Counted from the stretch's first letter, positions 35,593-45,936 are shown. The stretch is 64,000 bases of DNA from Clostridia bacterium (GCA_017397955.1 JAFQHL010000008.1:34137-98136); one strand, 5' to 3'. Notes: generated from the letters alone by a model not told the origin. A program made the numbers and translations.

Positions 35593-38500
35593 ATGAAAAA
35601 AGCATCAGCTAAAAGACTGCTTGCGCTGTTCATTGCTTGCCTTATGGTTGTAAGCACTTGTCTTACCGTAACCATCACCGCAAGTAATGCAGATATTGTT
35701 GAGTGGGATTATCTTTCTGATGGTACAGGTATGCCTGCGGAAGATGATGCTACCGAGGGCTTGCCTTATCCCGTTGTTGAGGGGACTGACCCTTACATAA
35801 ACGTTGATACGGCATACGGTTTTACATACAAGCCCGGTGTGTACGCATACGGTGCTGACGGCGTTGTTGATTTGACAGCTCCTGTAGAATCCGTAAAAGC
35901 GGGCGATGTTTTTTGGCTTAAAATATCATGCGAAGATATAGATACGGATAGATTGCTTGAGGGTTGCGGCGGTTACACAACCTTCCAGGGTTTCTATACC
36001 TATAATGTTGAAGATATCGAACGCTACTATGCAGGCGTTGAATTGATAAAGAAGAAGAAGCCCGGTAGCTCCGGTAAACTTGAGACTTCTTGGTTCGAAG
36101 AGTTTGTTCATCTTGAAGAAATTGAAGGCATGTCTGATGACTATACTCTTACTGTTCACAGCGCGCCTTTGTATACTCCTTCTGCCCCTGCGCAGAACCA
36201 GCTTCCTTACAAGAGCGGTCTGGGCCAGCACTTCGGCCTCGATTTCAGCGGTATCGAATACGGCGAAGTGGGTATTATTGAAGACGGACAGTTCTATATA
36301 TGTGTTCCCTTAATTGTTAAGGCGGACGCTGAAGAGGGCGATGAATATACCTTCACCGTTCCTTATCCTAACTTGGAACAATTTGCTGTAGCTTATGGTT
36401 GGGCTAACGGCGAAGATTATTTCACAAAAACTATATACGGTCGTGGCGGCGCATACACCATTACTATCGACAACCATGACGATGTAGAGAATAACCTTGC
36501 AGCAGATGCTGAGTATGCCATTGCCTACGGCTATGAAGGCCAATATGGTGAATACGCAGCAGGTTTCCTTACCGACCTCAGGTACCCTCTTACCGAAAAG
36601 TCTGATTATACATTGTTTAACCTTTCCAACGACGGCGCTGTTTCCGTTGATGTTAAGCTCGCCACCTTGTCTACAGTTGACGGTGTTGTTGTGACATTCA
36701 ACGATACTGCCGATGCAGACCTTCCTTATTCCGTGGAGGTATACGGTATTGATGCGGACGGAAACGAAGTGTATCTTGGTGATGCTACAGACGGCACAGC
36801 ATATTATACCGGCGTTACAGATACTACAAATTACCCTAATGAAGTTACGGTTAATTCCGCTAACGCTTATCAGTATGAGATAAGCGGCTTTGATGCTGAT
36901 AGATTTACCAACATCATCGTTAAAGCCTATGCCGATGGTAAAATTGCTATGGGCGAAATTGAAGTTAAGGGCGAACTCGCTAAGGTTTCTGTTGATATTG
37001 AAAATGGTACAATAACAAACGCTTCTAATGATGGGCTTTATGCACCCGGTACGGTTCTTTTTATTGTAGCTGACGATATCGACCACAAAGAGTTTGTTGA
37101 ATGGGTTGCAGAAAACGGCTCCGGCACTTTCGAAGAAACGCCCAATGGTTGGACCTTCACCGTTGGCAACAAAGATGAAGTTATCTCTTCTCAGTATGAA
37201 GATATATATTACACTATAACCCTTGAAAACGGTACCTTTGAAGATGGTACAACAGAAGGCTCTTTCCTCTACGGCGAAGAAGTAAAGATTTACGCAGATG
37301 CTACCGGCGAAAATGAGGTGTTTGATACTTGGGTTGTTGAAGGTGAAGCAAGTGTAGATAACGCAGGAAGCGATGAAGCTACATTAACCGTTAAAGGTGA
37401 TGCAACCGTTACCGCAACCTATACAGATACCTGCTATTTGGCAGTTACAAACGGCAGCGGCACTGGTTATTATCTCCCCGGTGAAACAGCAAACATCTCT
37501 GCTGATACTCCCGTTGAAGGCTATGTTTTCTATAAATGGGAAGTTGTTACGGGTGATGTTGAAATTGCTGATGAATTTTCTGCAACAACTACTGCCGTAG
37601 TTAACTCTAATTCCGAAATCAAGGCTGTTTTCGTTTGGACATACAAGGATGTTCCCGAGAACCTTGTAAACGTAGATACCCCCGTTAAGCTTGAACAGGG
37701 TAGTGCAGTAAGCGGTACTGATTCCTATACCAAAGACCAGCTTTATCCCTTGCTTTCTGAAGGGAATTGGCTTATAGCAACCGATAACAAGGGCGTTGTT
37801 CTTTCCTATGACTTAGGCGAAGCATACGATATCTCCAAGGTTGTCATCAATATGTCCAAGCTTGAAGGCTTTGTTTTGACTGACGAGGTTATAATCTACG
37901 GTGCAAATGCTGATGATTTCAGTGACAAGGCAGAGCTTGTTAAGTTCCCCGTTGCTTCCACAGATACGGACCTTAGCTTTGAAGATGGTATTGACTTGAT
38001 TGCTAACTCCGCGCTTCTTAACATTGGTGTTGAAGACAGCGTTGGACACAGATATGTAATTATTGAGCTTTCTAGTGATTTCTATTTGAATTACCCCGGT
38101 TTGGGAATAATGCAAAATAGTCAAATTGCAATTGGCGAAGTTGAGATATACGGTACCCCCGCAAGATACGTTGTTACCGTTGACGGCGCAGATGTTTACT
38201 TTGAAGGTGACGATGAAGGCGGTTATTTGGCAGGTAGCGAAATAATACTTACCCCCGTAGTTCCCGAAGGTACAGTTCTTGAAGGTTGGGAAGTTAGCAC
38301 CGGCGAAGTTGTTAAAGACGGTGATGTGTATAAGTACATTGTTGAAGGCGATGCTGAAATAAAGGCTGTATATACAGAAATTAACCAGCCTGTTCCCGAA
38401 AACCTTGCACCCGGATCCAACGTAGAGCTTGTTGCCGGCACCCTAGATTCAGACAGCGCAACAGGTGCCTATGTAAACGACCAGCTTTATCCTATGACAA

Positions 38501-41500
38501 GCGGCGCACTTTGGGCAGATTATTACGGTGATTCCAAGGAAGAGATTAAGTTTATCTTCGATCTTGGCGATTACTATGATATTACTTCCGGTAATGTTAC
38601 CGTTCACGCAGGTGACCCCATAGCGCAAGTCTTAATGCAGGAAGGCGTTAAGTTTGAAGGTTCTAACAATGCAGATGGCAGTAACGCCGTTCTTATCGGT
38701 CAGATAGCTTCCGGCTGTATTGAACCTACCAGCTACAGCGTACTTCAGTTTGCAGACTTTGGTGTGGATTCTACACTTGAAAGCGTAGCTTGCAGGTATG
38801 AAATTGAAGCAAGCAATGATGTTTCTTGCAGATATGTAATTGTTACGCTTTCTACCGCGTATGCCCCCTTGTATGATAACTTTTATCCTGACCCCGTCCT
38901 TAGACTTGGCGAAATTGAAATCTACGGTACTGAAAGTACTTTTGAAGTAACCGCAGATGAAAACGTTACAATAAGCAATCCCGCAGCTGACAATCAGTAT
39001 GATGACGGTGACGTTATCAATATCAGCGCAGCAGAAGTTCCTCACAAGAACTTTGTAGGTTGGGCTGTTGATGGTGAAGGCGAATTTGCCGACAGCGATT
39101 CTTCTGAAACTACCTTTACCGTTGGCTCCTCCGATGCTAAGATTAGCGCAGTTTACGAAGATAAGCTTTACGGCTTGGTAGTTGAAAACGGTAGCGGCGA
39201 CGGTGATTATGTAAAAGGCACTACAGTTACGATAATTGCCGATGACAACAGTGATCCTGAAAAGGTATTTGACAAATGGGTTGTAACAGGTGATGCACAG
39301 ATTTCCGATATAAGCAATCCTCATACAACCGTAATTACAGGTACTGACAGTACAGTTACTGCAACTTATAAAGACAGAGAATATCTTTTGACCGTAGAAA
39401 ACGGTACAGGCAGCGGCAACTTCGCAAACGCTACTACCACCACAATTACAGCAAACACACCTGCTACTCATATGGAATTCTCCCACTGGGAAGTAGTTAC
39501 AGGTAACTGCGTAATAACTGATAAATATTCTGCAAGCACTACAATTGTAACCTCTAACGAAGCGACAACCGTTCGTGCTGTATATAAGGATATACTTTAC
39601 GGCGTTACCGTTAATAAAGGTGAAATCGCATCCGATGACATCTCTGAAGACGGTTATAAAGTTGGCACTGTCATTGATATAACAGCTAATGCTCCTGAAG
39701 CTCATAAGCAGTTTGCAGGTTGGAAAATTGTTTCCGGCGATTGCACATTGGGCGATGCAAGTTCCGCTTCTACCACGCTTACGGTTGTAGGCGGTGACGT
39801 AGTTATAGAAGCTACATATACCGATGTTAAGTACACCTTGACTGTTGAAAACGGCACAGGTGGTGGTGAGTTTATCTACGGCACAACCGCAGAAATTGAA
39901 TTCACAGTACCCGAAGGCAGTTATATCTTTGATGGCTGGACCGTAGTTGAGGGTGATGCTGTAATCGCTGATGCCAATGCTGAGTCTACTACGGTTGTTG
40001 TTAACGGCAATGCTACAGTAAAAGCTAATTGCACTTTGGTTTATACCGTTGACGTAATTAACGGTGCTGTTTCCGATGATGACAAGGCTGACCACTATAA
40101 TAATGGCGATGTTATTACCATAATTGCAGATGAAATTCCCGAAGGTATGTTGTTTGCAGGCTGGGTAGTTGTTGAAGGCAACGGTGTTATAGAAGATGCC
40201 TCTGCTCTTACTACAACGCTTACCGTTGGCGATAGTGATATAGTTGTTCGTGCAGAATATACTCCTATTATGGTTGACCTTACCGTTAACAACGGTAACG
40301 GTGGCGGTAGCTATGCAATCGGCTCTACCGTAGAAATTACCGCAGTTATTCCTGCAGGTAACGTATTTACGGGTTGGAATGTTGTAAGAGGTGAAGTTGT
40401 TATAGCTGATGCTAATGCAGAACAGACCGATGTTACTGTAAATTCCGATGCTGTAATCGAAGCTACTTATGTAGAAGCTTACACTATTGAAGTAATAAAC
40501 GGTGCTGTTAGCGAAAGCGATTCCAAGGATTGCTATCTTACCGGCGACGTTGTAACAATTATTGCAGATGCTCCTGCTGAAGGCTATGAGTTTGCCGGCT
40601 GGGTAGTTGTTGAAGGTGACGATTCAATAATTGAAGATGATTCTGCGCTTACCACAACCATTACTGTTGGTAATAAGAATGTTGTTGTTCGTGCGGAATA
40701 TGTTAAACTTCCTGTAGATTCTGAATCTTCTGAAGATTCCGAATCCTCCGAGTCTACTGACGAGCCTGAAACAGTCTATACTTTGACAGTTGAAAACGGC
40801 ATAGGCGGTGGCGAATATGCAGAAGGCACAGTAGTTACTATTACTGCTAATATTCCCGATGGCTATGTATTTATAGGTTGGACTGTGAAAGAAGGCGACG
40901 TTGTAATCGCTGACATTGATGCAGTTGAAACAACTCTTACACTTACATGCGATGCAACTGTTACCGCAAACTATGTTGAATCTTTGGATGTAGATATAGT
41001 TAATGGTGAGTACAGCAGCGATAATGAGTACGTAGTAAGCGGCGATATAATTACAATAATTGCTGATACCGCTCCCGAACATATGCAATTTGACAAGTGG
41101 ATCGTTGTAGAAGGAGATGCTGAAATTGCGGATCCTTATGCTTCTACAACAACAGTAAATGTTAACTCCGACGATGTTGTCATCCGCGCAGAGTATACCT
41201 ATATCCTCTATAATGTATCTGCTGAAAACGGTAGCATATCGGACGAAAATCCTGACGGTTATGCATTTGGTACAGTATTGAATATAACTGCTGATGCGGC
41301 ACCCGAAGGCTATGTATTCGATAAGTGGGTTGTTTCCGCAGGCGACGGAGAGTTTGGCAACGAAAACGATGCAAATACCACCTTTACAGTTGCCGGCGAT
41401 GCACAAATTCGTGCAACCTACAAGGTAGTTAGCAACGCACCTGCTACCGGTGATAGCGGAATTGCTATGTTTGCAATCCTTTCTATGATTGCTGCAGGCG

Positions 41501-41535
41501 CAACTGCTATTATCGCTAAAAAGAAGCTTAGATAA
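35593..41535 (+). CDS. giant cell-wall-anchored surface protein with cohesin-like region and InlB-type repeats
   Basis: A 1,980-residue protein with a signal peptide and a C-terminal sorting signal: APATG (1949-1953), a hydrophobic segment and KKKLR. Residues 90-295 are a unique region whose beta-rich pattern (VKAGDVFWLKI, then GQFYICVPLIVKADAEEGD) recalls cohesins, though it is not a confident match. Discoidin-like modules lie at about 298-465, 690-855 and 935-1114. Divergent InlB-type units of 65-70 residues fill about 466-682, 856-932 and 1116-1946 (VENGTGGGEF, FDGWTVVEGDA and variants), with a Ser/Glu linker near 1708-1727. Class B sortases of clostridia use xPxTG motifs, so the sortase at 14073 is a plausible partner. 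It could be a scaffold or an adhesin. Confidence 0.85.
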   Translation: MKKASAKRLLALFIACLMVVSTCLTVTITASNADIVEWDYLSDGTGMPAEDDATEGLPYPVVEGTDPYINVDTAYGFTYKPGVYAYGADGVVDLTAPVESVKAGDVFWLKISCEDIDTDRLLEGCGGYTTFQGFYTYNVEDIERYYAGVELIKKKKPGSSGKLETSWFEEFVHLEEIEGMSDDYTLTVHSAPLYTPSAPAQNQLPYKSGLGQHFGLDFSGIEYGEVGIIEDGQFYICVPLIVKADAEEGDEYTFTVPYPNLEQFAVAYGWANGEDYFTKTIYGRGGAYTITIDNHDDVENNLAADAEYAIAYGYEGQYGEYAAGFLTDLRYPLTEKSDYTLFNLSNDGAVSVDVKLATLSTVDGVVVTFNDTADADLPYSVEVYGIDADGNEVYLGDATDGTAYYTGVTDTTNYPNEVTVNSANAYQYEISGFDADRFTNIIVKAYADGKIAMGEIEVKGELAKVSVDIENGTITNASNDGLYAPGTVLFIVADDIDHKEFVEWVAENGSGTFEETPNGWTFTVGNKDEVISSQYEDIYYTITLENGTFEDGTTEGSFLYGEEVKIYADATGENEVFDTWVVEGEASVDNAGSDEATLTVKGDATVTATYTDTCYLAVTNGSGTGYYLPGETANISADTPVEGYVFYKWEVVTGDVEIADEFSATTTAVVNSNSEIKAVFVWTYKDVPENLVNVDTPVKLEQGSAVSGTDSYTKDQLYPLLSEGNWLIATDNKGVVLSYDLGEAYDISKVVINMSKLEGFVLTDEVIIYGANADDFSDKAELVKFPVASTDTDLSFEDGIDLIANSALLNIGVEDSVGHRYVIIELSSDFYLNYPGLGIMQNSQIAIGEVEIYGTPARYVVTVDGADVYFEGDDEGGYLAGSEIILTPVVPEGTVLEGWEVSTGEVVKDGDVYKYIVEGDAEIKAVYTEINQPVPENLAPGSNVELVAGTLDSDSATGAYVNDQLYPMTSGALWADYYGDSKEEIKFIFDLGDYYDITSGNVTVHAGDPIAQVLMQEGVKFEGSNNADGSNAVLIGQIASGCIEPTSYSVLQFADFGVDSTLESVACRYEIEASNDVSCRYVIVTLSTAYAPLYDNFYPDPVLRLGEIEIYGTESTFEVTADENVTISNPAADNQYDDGDVINISAAEVPHKNFVGWAVDGEGEFADSDSSETTFTVGSSDAKISAVYEDKLYGLVVENGSGDGDYVKGTTVTIIADDNSDPEKVFDKWVVTGDAQISDISNPHTTVITGTDSTVTATYKDREYLLTVENGTGSGNFANATTTTITANTPATHMEFSHWEVVTGNCVITDKYSASTTIVTSNEATTVRAVYKDILYGVTVNKGEIASDDISEDGYKVGTVIDITANAPEAHKQFAGWKIVSGDCTLGDASSASTTLTVVGGDVVIEATYTDVKYTLTVENGTGGGEFIYGTTAEIEFTVPEGSYIFDGWTVVEGDAVIADANAESTTVVVNGNATVKANCTLVYTVDVINGAVSDDDKADHYNNGDVITIIADEIPEGMLFAGWVVVEGNGVIEDASALTTTLTVGDSDIVVRAEYTPIMVDLTVNNGNGGGSYAIGSTVEITAVIPAGNVFTGWNVVRGEVVIADANAEQTDVTVNSDAVIEATYVEAYTIEVINGAVSESDSKDCYLTGDVVTIIADAPAEGYEFAGWVVVEGDDSIIEDDSALTTTITVGNKNVVVRAEYVKLPVDSESSEDSESSESTDEPETVYTLTVENGIGGGEYAEGTVVTITANIPDGYVFIGWTVKEGDVVIADIDAVETTLTLTCDATVTANYVESLDVDIVNGEYSSDNEYVVSGDIITIIADTAPEHMQFDKWIVVEGDAEIADPYASTTTVNVNSDDVVIRAEYTYILYNVSAENGSISDENPDGYAFGTVLNITADAAPEGYVFDKWVVSAGDGEFGNENDANTTFTVAGDAQIRATYKVVSNAPATGDSGIAMFAILSMIAAGATAIIAKKKLR

Positions 41536-41587
41536 AAGATCTTCTTTTGTTGACAACAGCATAGCGAAAAGTTAGAATTACTCAAAT

Positions 41588-41627
41588 AACCTCCTATAAC
41601 GCTCAGATCCGTTATAGGAGGTTTTAA
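41588..41627 (+). terminator. rho-independent terminator of the giant anchored protein
   Basis: A perfect 14-pair stem AACCTCCTATAACG/CGTTATAGGAGGTT (41588-41601 with 41610-41623) is followed by T residues. Confidence 0.9.
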
Positions 41628-41688
41628 CTTTGACTTTAAATATGTGTATAATTTTTTTGTGCGGTATATCTAATACTCCTATGATATA

Positions 41689-41717
41689 TTGACAAAAAAT
41701 ATTTATTGGTGTATACT
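41689..41717 (+). promoter_or_regulatory. consensus sigma-A promoter of the PfkB-like to apbE gene run
   Basis: TTGACA (41689-41694) and TATACT (41712-41717) are 17 bases apart. Nine genes follow in the same direction with short gaps up to 50689, with no clear terminator between them. Confidence 0.88.
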
Positions 41718-41781
41718 TTATATGAAAATAAGTGTGTATATGTATACATATTTGTTGTTTTTTCTTTATTGGAGGTGCTTT

Positions 41782-42699
41782 ATGAGAGATTCTGTTCTTA
41801 CTATCGGTACAGCCACAATGGATATACTGCTTAATGTTCCTTATGCGCCAAACGGTGGCAGAATTGTAAACTCTAAAGATAGATACTCCTTCACTCCAGG
41901 TGGTAACGGTGCTTATACCGCTGTCGCTGTCAGTCGTTCTGAAACCACTTCCACGCTGGCTACACGTGTTGGCGATGATGAGCAAGGTGACAGACTAATA
42001 AGATATCTAAAGGATGACAATGTTAACACTAACTATATAGTAAAAGACCCTGTAAATCAAACAGGGCTTTCGGTTTACTTGTTGGAGGAATACGGTCTTG
42101 GTGGAGGCATAAACTTTAGAGGTGCATCCGCTAAGCTATCTTGCTCTAATGCGGAGGCTGCTTTTAAATCAAAGCCTGCGGTTGTTACAGCAACCCTTGA
42201 AACGGATATTGAAGTGCTTAATAATGTTGCATCTCTTTGCAGGGATGAAGAATTGCCATTTGTTTTAGATGCTACCGGTGCATACGAGAATGTTAGATTG
42301 CATACCTTGGAAAGTGACAGCATTATTATAACCGGTGATAAGGAAATAGAAGTTTTAACAGGCATTCGTGCAGATTCCACACAGAATTATTTACGCGCTT
42401 GCATTTGCTTATTTGAAAAAATGCCCCTTAGGTTTGCTGTGCTTAAGCTTGGTGGAAAAGGTGCATACATATATGACGGCAAGTATTGTGAGCTTTTGAT
42501 GTCCCCGGGACTTCAGGCTGTGGATATTACAGCAGAGCATCAATGTTTTGTTGGTGCTTTCTGTAGTGATTTTGTACGGAATTTTGAAGTTGACAAAGCT
42601 ACAAAATATGCACTTGCGGCTTCAAATATTTCCGCTTCAAAAGTAGGGGGATTTGCTTCCATACCTACTCGTACAGAGATAGAGAATTTGCTTTATTGA
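41782..42699 (+). CDS. PfkB-family sugar kinase-like protein lacking the catalytic Asp
   Basis: A 305-residue ribokinase-fold protein. The substrate-side signature is kept (RYSFTPGGNGAYTAVAVSR), as are the lid-like and ATP-side elements such as LKLGGKGAYIYDG. The second PfkB signature, normally DTTGAGD-AF, reads DITAEHQCF (residues 248-256): Gly-Ala-Gly is lost and the catalytic Asp position is Gln254. It may therefore be an inactive or regulatory relative, or use a different chemistry. ATG at 41782 has GGAGGTG upstream; a longer frame back to 41689 would start within the promoter and is rejected. It is the first gene of the murI-dnaD-dnaC run. Confidence 0.82.
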   Translation: MRDSVLTIGTATMDILLNVPYAPNGGRIVNSKDRYSFTPGGNGAYTAVAVSRSETTSTLATRVGDDEQGDRLIRYLKDDNVNTNYIVKDPVNQTGLSVYLLEEYGLGGGINFRGASAKLSCSNAEAAFKSKPAVVTATLETDIEVLNNVASLCRDEELPFVLDATGAYENVRLHTLESDSIIITGDKEIEVLTGIRADSTQNYLRACICLFEKMPLRFAVLKLGGKGAYIYDGKYCELLMSPGLQAVDITAEHQCFVGAFCSDFVRNFEVDKATKYALAASNISASKVGGFASIPTRTEIENLLY

Positions 42700-42724
42700 T
42701 TATGTAATTACGGAGAGAGTGCAG

Positions 42725-43519
42725 ATGGCCACAACTATCGGTATCTTTGATTCAGGTCTTGGCGGGCTTACCGCTGCAGCAGAATTTGAAAAGTTGTTCA
42801 AAAATAAAAAGTACATATATTTTGGCGATACTGCAAGGGTACCTTATGGAACAAAATCGGCAGATACTATTTGCCGTTACGCTTTTCAAGATACTAAATT
42901 TTTAATAAATAAGGGAGCTTCTCTTATAATTGTTGCTTGCGGTACGGTAAGTGCAAATGCAATGGATAAATTAAATAGTAAATTTGATGTACCCATAATT
43001 GGAGTTGTAGAGCCTGCGGCAAAAAAGGCTGCAGAAATAGCATCTGCAGGTAAGGGAAGAGTGACAGTTTTAGGTACTGCGGCTACAGTGAAAAGTAATG
43101 CTTATGAACGCGCTATTAAAAAAATCGACAGCTCAATAGAAGTGCTCTCAGTCCCTTGCCCTATGTTTGTTCCGCTTGTTGAAAACGGATATACTCATGG
43201 TGAAGCCGCTATGCTGTTTGCAAAGGAATATTTACAGCCTACTGTTAGCTTTGATGCGGATGCCGTTATTTTGGGGTGTACACATTATCCTCATCTAAGC
43301 GATGTTATAAGTCAAGTTTTAAACGGAAGCACACTTGTTAATTCAGGTAAGGAGGCGGTAGTTGCCGCTTCAAAACTTTTGGGTGCCGATTTCGTGAGTG
43401 AAGGCGATGCTGAATATTATGTAAGCGATGCTCCCGAATGTTTTGAACATCTTGCCCGCATATTTATGAAGAAGGATGCGGTTGGCAAGGTGAATTGTAT
43501 TGATATAGAAAGTTTTTAA
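42725..43519 (+). CDS. murI: glutamate racemase
   Basis: A 264-residue cytoplasmic enzyme that makes D-glutamate for peptidoglycan. It has IGIFDSGLGGLT at the N-terminus, YFGDTARVPYG, and the two catalytic cysteines in IVACGTVSANA and LGCTHYPHL. In the first motif Gly replaces the common Asn (ACNTxSA), as seen in some Firmicutes. ATG at 42725 is preferred over the in-frame GTG at 42719 because GGAGAG would be only about 3 bases from that GTG. Confidence 0.94.
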   Translation: MATTIGIFDSGLGGLTAAAEFEKLFKNKKYIYFGDTARVPYGTKSADTICRYAFQDTKFLINKGASLIIVACGTVSANAMDKLNSKFDVPIIGVVEPAAKKAAEIASAGKGRVTVLGTAATVKSNAYERAIKKIDSSIEVLSVPCPMFVPLVENGYTHGEAAMLFAKEYLQPTVSFDADAVILGCTHYPHLSDVISQVLNGSTLVNSGKEAVVAASKLLGADFVSEGDAEYYVSDAPECFEHLARIFMKKDAVGKVNCIDIESF

Positions 43520-43523
43520 TATT

Positions 43524-43979
43524 ATGAAAATGCCTGTTGAAATAATGGTTACTAATAAAAAGCTTAACTATAGGGATATGTGTGTTGCGGGGGATGTCCC
43601 CGAAGCTCATGAAAGTTGTGAAAGCTATAGCGGCATTATGATAATAAACGGCGAAAAGCTATCGTTGAATTATGATGAAATTTTTGATGACGGCGTTACA
43701 GCAAGCACATCTGTTATGCTTCAAAACGGTGTCGTTCTTATAAGCCATCGCGGAGAAATTAACACAAACCTTGTGTTCTTGCCGGGTGACAGCTGTGACT
43801 GTGTATGTCATAACGGATACAGAAATATGAACCTTCGTGTTAATACAAAAAGCCTTAACAGCGATATAGGTCCTCTTGGCGGAAAGCTAAAGATTGATTA
43901 CACGATAGAGATAATGGGCAATTTGGCAGAAAAAAATAGCATGTGCGTTTCTGTGTGTCCCGCTGACAGTGCAAGCTGA
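43524..43979 (+). CDS. DUF1934 (YwiB-like) calycin-type protein
   Basis: A 151-residue protein resembling DUF1934 proteins, a small beta-barrel family of unknown function common in Firmicutes. The supporting features are its length, its beta-strand pattern and the ending LGGKLKIDYTIEIMG, which fits the family end. It starts 4 bases after murI without a clear ribosome site, so translation is probably coupled. In other Firmicutes this family is also found near argS or murI. Confidence 0.75.
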   Translation: MKMPVEIMVTNKKLNYRDMCVAGDVPEAHESCESYSGIMIINGEKLSLNYDEIFDDGVTASTSVMLQNGVVLISHRGEINTNLVFLPGDSCDCVCHNGYRNMNLRVNTKSLNSDIGPLGGKLKIDYTIEIMGNLAEKNSMCVSVCPADSAS

Positions 43980-44019
43980 TAAGCCGAAAACTTATAAAGA
44001 AACCAAAAGGATGTTTATA

Positions 44020-44940
44020 ATGGCAATAAAAAAATGTCTGCGTTTAAATGCTAATGTTGGCGATTGCTTTATAATGGCAAAATTACCCCCTGAGACGTTG
44101 AAGAAAATGGGAGAAGCAGAGCTTAAGGTGCTTCTTTCCGTAGCGCAGGATGGCGTTGCAGACCCGACAAGGTTGTCTGCGCGTGTTGAGCTTCCCGCGG
44201 AGACTGTGGCAAACGCAGTCGATATGCTTACAAATGAGGGGATTATATGTGCCGCCGAAGATAAATCCAAGAAATGTACAAAGAACACGATGTCTAATTA
44301 CGACAACGAGGATTTGGCAGAAGCCATTGATAACGATGACGGGTTTAAGGTTGTGACCGCTTTTGCTTGTGATGTTTTAGAAAAACAGCTTAATCGAAAC
44401 GACCTAAACACTCTTTATTCTTTGTACGATTACTACGGTATGAGTGCAGAGATGATATGCGGGATAATAGAGTTTTGCGTTTCTACCGGAAAGCAAAGTA
44501 TGTCGTATATTTTTAACATCGCAATGTCTATTCGTGATGACGGCATTACTACTTATGAGGCTTTGGAAGGGTATATTAAATCAAAACGTACAGTTAACAG
44601 CAAAACAGCAAGGCTTAGAAAACTTTGCGGCATAGGCAACAGAGAGCTTACATCAAAAGAACGTGGATATACTGATCGCTGGTTTGGTGAAATGAAGCTA
44701 AGCTTTGACCTTGTTAAGAGAGCTTATGAACTTACTATTGACAGAATAGGGGAGTTGAAATTCCCTTATATGTCAAAAATAATAGAGCAATGGTATGCAA
44801 AAGGCGTACGTACCGTTGATGATGCAGAAAAACTTGATGTTAAGCACAAAGAAGAAAAAGCGGCAGAAAACAGCGAATATGATATTGAAAAATATTTTAC
44901 GGCAGCCGCAAAAAAGGGATTTATAAAGAAGGACGAGTAA
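44020..44940 (+). CDS. dnaD: DnaD-domain primosome protein
   Basis: A 306-residue replication-initiation or restart protein. The N-terminal part has a winged-helix layout (ELKVLLSVAQ, then DPTRLSARVELPAETVANAVDMLTNEGII). The middle and C-terminal parts resemble DnaD domains (LYSLYDYYGMSAEMICGIIEFC and IRDDGITTYEALEGYI, then IDRIGELKFPYMSKIIEQW, the conserved YxxxIxxxW helix). ATG at 44020 is chosen because AAAAGG ends 9 bases upstream; earlier in-frame starts abut that site. The adjacent DnaC/DnaI-like ATPase is its expected partner for helicase loading. Confidence 0.9.
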   Translation: MAIKKCLRLNANVGDCFIMAKLPPETLKKMGEAELKVLLSVAQDGVADPTRLSARVELPAETVANAVDMLTNEGIICAAEDKSKKCTKNTMSNYDNEDLAEAIDNDDGFKVVTAFACDVLEKQLNRNDLNTLYSLYDYYGMSAEMICGIIEFCVSTGKQSMSYIFNIAMSIRDDGITTYEALEGYIKSKRTVNSKTARLRKLCGIGNRELTSKERGYTDRWFGEMKLSFDLVKRAYELTIDRIGELKFPYMSKIIEQWYAKGVRTVDDAEKLDVKHKEEKAAENSEYDIEKYFTAAAKKGFIKKDE

Positions 44941-44964
44941 GCGCTTGTCTTTTGGGGAGTACTT

Positions 44965-45936
44965 ATGTTTTACGAAGAGAGAAATCGCGCTTTTGCAGAG
45001 CTTGATAAAAAAAGAATGCGGGCGTTGGAAGAAGCAAGACTTAGAGAGAAAGAGCTTGAGATTAAAATCCCCGCGCTTAAAAGTATTAACAAAGCAGTTG
45101 CTTCCATAGGTCCCAGACTTTTAAGCATCGGTATGGTGGGAGACAAAGATTTTGAAAGTAAGTCAAATGCATTGTATAATGAACATGAGCAGCTTATTGA
45201 AGAAAAACACAGATTGCTTTCGGAAAACGGTTATCCAACGGATTATGATATGCCCGTGTATAGCTGTAAGCTTTGTAATGACACAGGGTATATAGATACA
45301 AAAATTTGCAATTGTGTAAGAGAAGCGATAGCAAAACGCGCCTATTACAGCTCCGGATTGGGCAAGGCTTTGGAAAATCAAAGCTTTGACACACTGGAAA
45401 TGGGATACTATGCAGGCACTACTGAAAGCGGTGCTTCTGTAAGGGAGCAAATGAGCTTTGTAGTTGAGTATTGCAAGGCATATGCAAAGCATTTTTCCAC
45501 AGGCTCGGAAAGCCTTTTGATGATTGGCGGCGCAGGCAGAGGGAAAACTCATTTGGCTTCCGCAATCGGCAGAGAGGTTATACGCAAGGGCTACACCGTG
45601 GTGTATGAAAGCGCCGCAAACATAGTAAATGCTTTCGAGGCAGAGCGTTTTGGCAAGGATATTAACGTGGATACGGATAGATATTATAACTGTGAGCTTT
45701 TGATTATTGATGATTTGGGTACTGAGTTTAATACTCAGTTTACCTTGTCCGTGCTTTTTAATCTTATAAATCACAGAATTGTAAATGGACTTTCTACAAT
45801 AGTTACCACCAATTTAAGCCTTAAAGAGATAGAAAACAACTATAAGGAAAGAATATATTCCCGCCTTAGCGGTGAATATACGGTATTGCCTTTCTGCGGC
45901 AAGGATATACGCAGACTTAAAAAGGATACGTTATGA
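44965..45936 (+). CDS. DnaC/DnaI-like helicase-loader ATPase
   Basis: A 323-residue AAA+ protein that loads the replicative helicase. The N-terminal region is a charged coiled coil (residues about 5-75), followed by a zinc motif (CKLCNDTGY and CNC). Walker A is GGAGRGKTH and Walker B is [13 protein letters not shown] is the sensor region and YSRL contains the arginine finger. GGGGAG precedes the ATG. It overlaps rnhA by 4 bases (ATGA). It follows dnaD, which matches the clostridial primosome arrangement. Confidence 0.93.
   Translation: MFYEERNRAFAELDKKRMRALEEARLREKELEIKIPALKSINKAVASIGPRLLSIGMVGDKDFESKSNALYNEHEQLIEEKHRLLSENGYPTDYDMPVYSCKLCNDTGYIDTKICNCVREAIAKRAYYSSGLGKALENQSFDTLEMGYYAGTTESGASVREQMSFVVEYCKAYAKHFSTGSESLLMIGGAGRGKTHLASAIGREVIRKGYTVVYESAANIVNAFEAERFGKDINVDTDRYYNCELLIIDDLGTEFNTQFTLSVLFNLINHRIVNGLSTIVTTNLSLKEIENNYKERIYSRLSGEYTVLPFCGKDIRRLKKDTL

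Noticed and set aside
38632..40095. Long minus-strand reading frame (487 codons) opposite the giant anchored protein
   Set aside because: It is a shadow of the repetitive plus-strand gene: no ribosome site or promoter, Cys/Asn-rich sequence with no known domain.
41689..41781. N-terminal hydrophobic extension of the PfkB-like protein
   Set aside because: It begins at the -35 element of a consensus promoter and the GGAGGTG site supports the start at 41782.
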